From the NCBI GenBank assembly GCA_964408025.1, contig CAYOXX010000080.1, positions 1 through 15,250 of the forward strand: a stretch of 15,250 bases of DNA, given 5' to 3'. The notes under the pieces were generated by a model. The model saw nothing but the letters and a program-made list of their open reading frames with translations. It made no database searches and was not told the origin of the DNA. Both the position numbers and the translations under genes were made by a program. Positions 12,468 to 15,250 of the stretch are shown here, piece after piece. Position 1 is the first letter of the stretch; every line of letters starts with the position of its first letter. The DNA comes from CAYOXX01 sp964408025 (GTDB lineage Bacteria; Acidobacteriota; DATKUA01).

Positions 12468-12639
12468 GCAGCCTGCGTGCGCCGCATCCAGCGGGTTACT
12501 CCAGCCCCCGCATGCGGATGGCAGGTACGTAGGGGTTGCCTTCCCGCAGCGTCGGCGCCTCGGCGCCGTCGGCCCAGTGGCGGCCGAGGCGGTAGCAGAG
12601 CAGCATCTCCTGGAGCGCCCCGGAGTAGTCCCAGTCGTC
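12459..12639. repeat. Source copy of the 1863-bp-spaced direct repeat (3' end of the M28 gene)
   Basis: This block is nearly identical to 10596-10776, with mismatches only at 12619 and 12637. The pair brackets the CPBP gene, the IS-derived element and the VOC remnant, and could recombine to delete or amplify the intervening 1863 bp. Confidence 0.85.
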
Positions 12640-14139
12640 GCCGATCTCGTCGCTCGGCTGGTGGTAGTGCCTGGCGGTGTACTCGTCCATGTGCTGCTGG
12701 CCCCAGCCCTCCGGCCGGCCGCGGAACCGCAGGCCGTAGTTCACCGACAGCGCCACGACGCCGCGGGCGTTGAACGGGAAGTGGTCGGAGCGGAACTCCG
12801 AGCCGCGCCCCGGCCGCGGGTTGGGCACCAGCTCCATGCCCATGCCCTGCCCGATCTCCGCGACCGCCAGGCCGGCCGTGGTGGCCTCGATAGGGGTCAC
12901 CACGAAGTCGTCTGTGGGGCCGAAGACGTTGAAGGCATCCATGTTGATTACGATCGCGTTCTCCTCCAGAGGGAATACAGGGTGGGCGACGTAGTACTCG
13001 GCGCCCAGCAGGCCGCTCTCCTCGCCCGTGGTGGCGAAAAAGACCACGCTGCGCGCCGGCGGCTCGGGCAGCGAAGCGTAGGCCCTCGCAATGCAGATGA
13101 GGGCGCTGATGCCGCTGGCGTTGTCGAGGGCGCCGTTGTAGATCTCGTCGCCGTCGACGGCGCGGCCGATGCCCAGGTGGTCGTAGTGGCCCTCGTAGAT
13201 GACCACCTCTTCGGCCGCCGTCGAGCCGGGCAGGATGCCGATCACGTTGGGAGTGGTGAACCGGCGCGTGGTCTGGCCGAAGGAGGCAGTCAGCGTGATG
13301 CCGAGCTCCTCGGGGACGAAGTCGCGGCTGTCGGCCCGGGCCTTGAGCTCGTCGTAGGAGGTGCCGAGCTGCTCGAGCACCGGCTCGATGGCCGGGCGCG
13401 ATATCCAGCCGTTGAGCTCGAGCGGGTTCTCGAACTCCTCGTCGAAGCGGATGCGCTCGTTGGCCCACGACGACTGCACGACCGTGAAGGGGTAGGTGGC
13501 CGTCTCGTCGGTGTGCAGCAGAATCAGGCCGCGGGCGCCCCGGGCGCGGGCGATCTCCTCCTTGTAGGTCCAGCGGCCGTAGTAGGTCATCTCCTCGCTG
13601 CCGAAGCCGGTTAACTCGAGGTCGGGGTCGTTGACCAGCATCACCAGTATCCTGCCGGACACGTCGACGCCCTTGTAGTCGTCCCACTCGTACTCGGGCG
13701 CCTCGATGCCGTAGCCGACGAACAGCAGCTCGCCCTCGGCGTTGATCTCGGCATCGGTGAGCTCGGAGTTGATGACCGCCTCGTCGTACGGCTCTAACAG
13801 GTTCTCGGCGACGCCGGTCCGGAGCGAGAAGCGCACGCTCTCCAGATCGGTCGAGGTGCCGAGCAGCGGCACGCTCTGGAAGTAGCCATTCTCCTCGGAG
13901 ATCGGCTGCAAACCAATCGCCTCGAACTGGGCCGCGATGTAGCGCGCCGCCAGGTCGCCGCCGCGGGCGCCGATGGCACGCCCCTCGAGAAGGTCGGAGG
14001 CGAGAAACCGTAAGTGGGCAACGTATTCGGCCTCCGAAAACTGAGGCTCGACCTCGGCGGAAACCTCCGCGAATTCCTGGCAGGCCGCCAGGGCTACGGC
14101 CGCCGCCAGGGCAACCGCTATCAGCAGTAATCTCTTCAT
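12496..14139 (-). CDS. Secreted M28-family zinc aminopeptidase (lipoprotein, PA-domain type)
   Basis: The product has 547 residues. ATG 14139 has GGAGG 7 nt upstream; a longer frame to 14178 lacks one. The N-terminus is a lipoprotein signal with Cys20 after ALAA. Residues about 130-250 correspond to a protease-associated insert (FVGYGIEAPEY, then DYKGVDVSGRILVM, GARGLILLH). The di-zinc peptidase core follows, with expected ligands and catalytic residues in order: His318 and Asp320 (EGHYDH), bridging Asp339 (GALDNASG), Glu373/Glu374 (TGEESGLLG), Asp401 (INMDAF) and His493 (HYHQPSDE). All appear intact, so it should be an active exopeptidase for peptide scavenging outside the cytoplasm. Its last 47 codons are duplicated at 10633-10776. 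It is divergent from the DUF169 gene. Confidence 0.94.
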   Translation of the reverse strand: MKRLLLIAVALAAAVALAACQEFAEVSAEVEPQFSEAEYVAHLRFLASDLLEGRAIGARGGDLAARYIAAQFEAIGLQPISEENGYFQSVPLLGTSTDLESVRFSLRTGVAENLLEPYDEAVINSELTDAEINAEGELLFVGYGIEAPEYEWDDYKGVDVSGRILVMLVNDPDLELTGFGSEEMTYYGRWTYKEEIARARGARGLILLHTDETATYPFTVVQSSWANERIRFDEEFENPLELNGWISRPAIEPVLEQLGTSYDELKARADSRDFVPEELGITLTASFGQTTRRFTTPNVIGILPGSTAAEEVVIYEGHYDHLGIGRAVDGDEIYNGALDNASGISALICIARAYASLPEPPARSVVFFATTGEESGLLGAEYYVAHPVFPLEENAIVINMDAFNVFGPTDDFVVTPIEATTAGLAVAEIGQGMGMELVPNPRPGRGSEFRSDHFPFNARGVVALSVNYGLRFRGRPEGWGQQHMDEYTARHYHQPSDEIGDDWDYSGALQEMLLCYRLGRHWADGAEAPTLREGNPYVPAIRMRGLE

Positions 14140-14191
14140 CGGACTTCCTCCGAAATGTGTGCCTTGGGGACTCTCCATTAGCGAAACTCAG

Positions 14192-14219
14192 AGTATAGTG
14201 CATACAGACCCGCTGTTGC
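14192..14219 (-). promoter_or_regulatory. Candidate promoter for the M28 peptidase gene
   Basis: On the minus strand TATACT (14197-14192) is a good -10. The best -35 is GCAACA (14219-14214), 16 nt upstream and only three of six matches. The leader would be about 45 nt. Confidence 0.35.
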
Positions 14220-14252
14220 GTAACTTTCCCGGCGGCCGGCGCCCTTTCTGTC

Positions 14253-14281
14253 TTGTCCTGGAGAACCATCGCCCCTATCAT
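14253..14281 (+). promoter_or_regulatory. Promoter of the DUF169 gene
   Basis: TTGTCC (14253-14258) and TATCAT (14276-14281) are separated by 17 nt, matching consensus at four and five of six positions. The start would be near 14288, leaving a 37-nt leader that ends in a strong AAGGAGG (14312-14318) before the ATG at 14325. Confidence 0.6.
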
Positions 14282-14324
14282 TGCCGATGTGTCTTATTCG
14301 AATCCGTCATAAAGGAGGAAAACA

Positions 14325-15098
14325 ATGCCGCCCACATCCGCCGCCGTCGAGCGCCTCGCCGAACGCCTGAGGATGAAGACTCCCCTGATCGCCGTCTACG
14401 ACTGCCCGCCGAGTGAACGCTTCGCCCCCCTGGTCGAAGCGACGGGGGCGAACTGCTGCTTCGTCTACTACCCGCGCTGGCTGCGGGGCGAGACGCTGGT
14501 CGTCAGGAAAGGTGGCAGCGACTTCCTTAATCCGGAGAACGGCTGCCCCGGCGCCAAGCGGGCCTTGGGCCTGGAGAAGGAGTGGCCGCCCTTCATGGCC
14601 AACTACCTCACCGACGGCGTCGGCGCGCCGATGGGCGAGGGGATGATGGCCAGCGCCGAGCTGGCCCAGCAGTTCCTCGACAGGGCCGTGCCGCCGCCGG
14701 TCTCCGGCGACGCGGTGATGATCGGGCCCCTGCGCCTCGAGGAATGGGACAGCGTCCGTAGCGTCACCTTCCTGGTCGACCTCGACCGCCTCTCGGCCCT
14801 CATGACTCTGGCGCGCTACTGGTCCGACGACGCCGACCTGGTCGCGGCGCCGTTCAGCACCGGCTGCGGGCTGCTCTGGCGCGAGCTGGTCAACCAGGAC
14901 CGCGACCGCCCCGTCATCAGCTGCACCGACATGACAATGCGCAAGTACATCCCCCCCGAGATCGTCTCCCTCACAGTTACCCCCGCCCGCTTCCAGGAGA
15001 TGCTCACCTTCCCCGACGACTGCTTCCTCTATAAGAATTGGTGGAACGACCTCATGGACCACCGCCAGAAGGAGGCCGGAAAAGACCGCGCACCGTAG
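14325..15098 (+). CDS. DUF169 family protein
   Basis: The product has 257 residues; ATG 14325 is preceded at 6 nt by AAGGAGG. There is no signal peptide, so it is cytoplasmic. It matches DUF169 (an uncharacterised family in bacteria and archaea, COG2043-like) in its order of motifs: N-terminal helix plus TPLIAVYDCPPSE, an NGCPGAKRALGLE stretch, VMIGPLRLEEW, VTFLVDLDRLSALMTLARYW, AAPFSTGCGLLW, and TDMTMRKYIPPEIVSLTVTPARFQEML. Seven Cys (27, 44, 45, 74, 181, 200, 233) could bind a metal or cofactor, but that is speculation. Function is unknown. The stop codon TAG (15096-15098) falls inside the first unit of a tandem repeat, so the final residues may be shaped by the repeat. Confidence 0.88.
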   Translation: MPPTSAAVERLAERLRMKTPLIAVYDCPPSERFAPLVEATGANCCFVYYPRWLRGETLVVRKGGSDFLNPENGCPGAKRALGLEKEWPPFMANYLTDGVGAPMGEGMMASAELAQQFLDRAVPPPVSGDAVMIGPLRLEEWDSVRSVTFLVDLDRLSALMTLARYWSDDADLVAAPFSTGCGLLWRELVNQDRDRPVISCTDMTMRKYIPPEIVSLTVTPARFQEMLTFPDDCFLYKNWWNDLMDHRQKEAGKDRAP

Positions 15099-15250
15099 GT
15101 GGGGCCATTTAGGCTCCACGTCGTTTGAGGACAACCTGTACGTATCTGCCCATCCGAAAGCGCATCGTAGGTGGGGCCATTTAGGCCCCACGTCATTTGA
15201 GGACAACCTGTACGTATCTGCCCATCCGAAAGCGCATCGTAGGTGGGGCC
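15094..15250. repeat. 72-bp tandem repeat with internal perfect hairpin, continuing past the right edge
   Basis: Units begin at 15094, 15166 and 15238 (the last cut by the window end). Units 1 and 2 differ at only two of 72 positions. Each holds a 21-nt hairpin: GTGGGGCC, a five-base ATTTA loop, then GGCCCCAC (perfect in unit 2; one G-T wobble in unit 1), followed by a constant tail ending CCATCCGAAAGCGCAT. The hairpin core is related to the GTAGG repeats at 475 and 3207. Because the tails are also repeated, this is a tandem repeat and not a CRISPR array. Confidence 0.85.

Noticed and set aside
12461..14281. 606-residue minus-strand open frame
   Set aside because: It is a different frame of the M28 gene; its translation is an Arg/Gly/Pro-rich product typical of high-G+C shadow frames, while the other frame has full peptidase motifs.
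15094..15250. CRISPR array at the right edge
   Set aside because: The whole 72-bp unit repeats, including what would be the spacer, with only two differences; no unique spacers and no cas genes are present.

Overview
The window comes from a G+C-rich bacterium with a Gram-negative style envelope. Many products carry signal peptides, several look like lipoproteins, and one is a periplasmic-type octaheme cytochrome. The bacterial L28 gene and the sigma70-like promoters fit a bacterium. The mix of DUF1028, DUF169, secreted M28 peptidase and orphan HAO-like cytochrome, plus many short intergenic hairpin repeats, suggests an uncultured candidate-phylum lineage. I cannot name the phylum from this sequence alone.

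Left part (1-3024): a minus-strand gene runs off the left edge (distant resemblance to prenyltransferase/squalene-oxidase-repeat proteins). It is followed by rpmB (L28), a small minus-strand lipoprotein with a clear terminator, and an acyl-CoA dehydrogenase behind a near-consensus promoter. The 3025-3375 gap holds no gene but carries modular repeats and hairpins.

Middle (3376-10358): a minus-strand operon encodes a coiled-coil protein, a secreted alpha/beta-hydrolase with an N-terminal beta-rich domain, and a stand-alone secreted protein resembling that N-terminal domain. Next are a plus-strand membrane-anchored beta-sandwich protein, a secreted DUF1028 protein fused to a peptidoglycan-binding domain, a secreted VOC (glyoxalase-fold) protein, and an HAO-family octaheme cytochrome c.

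Rearranged region (about 10.45-12.5 kb): this is the most unusual part. A near-identical copy of the 3' end of the M28 peptidase gene lies 1863 bp from the original. Between the two copies are an AT-rich CPBP intramembrane protease gene, an internally deleted IS256-family element with matching 12-bp ends and an intact small ORF, and the stop-riddled 5' remnant of a second secreted VOC gene ending at that element. A 60-bp spacer repeat joins all three VOC loci (intact, remnant and fragment).

Right part (12.5-15.25 kb): a secreted M28 metallopeptidase (minus) is divergent from a DUF169 protein (plus). The DUF169 stop codon lies inside a 72-bp tandem hairpin repeat that runs off the right edge.

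I found no coherent new multi-gene system such as a defence island. The best leads are the layered duplication and decay around 10.5-12.5 kb, the orphan octaheme cytochrome, the hydrolase/beta-domain operon and the hairpin repeat families.
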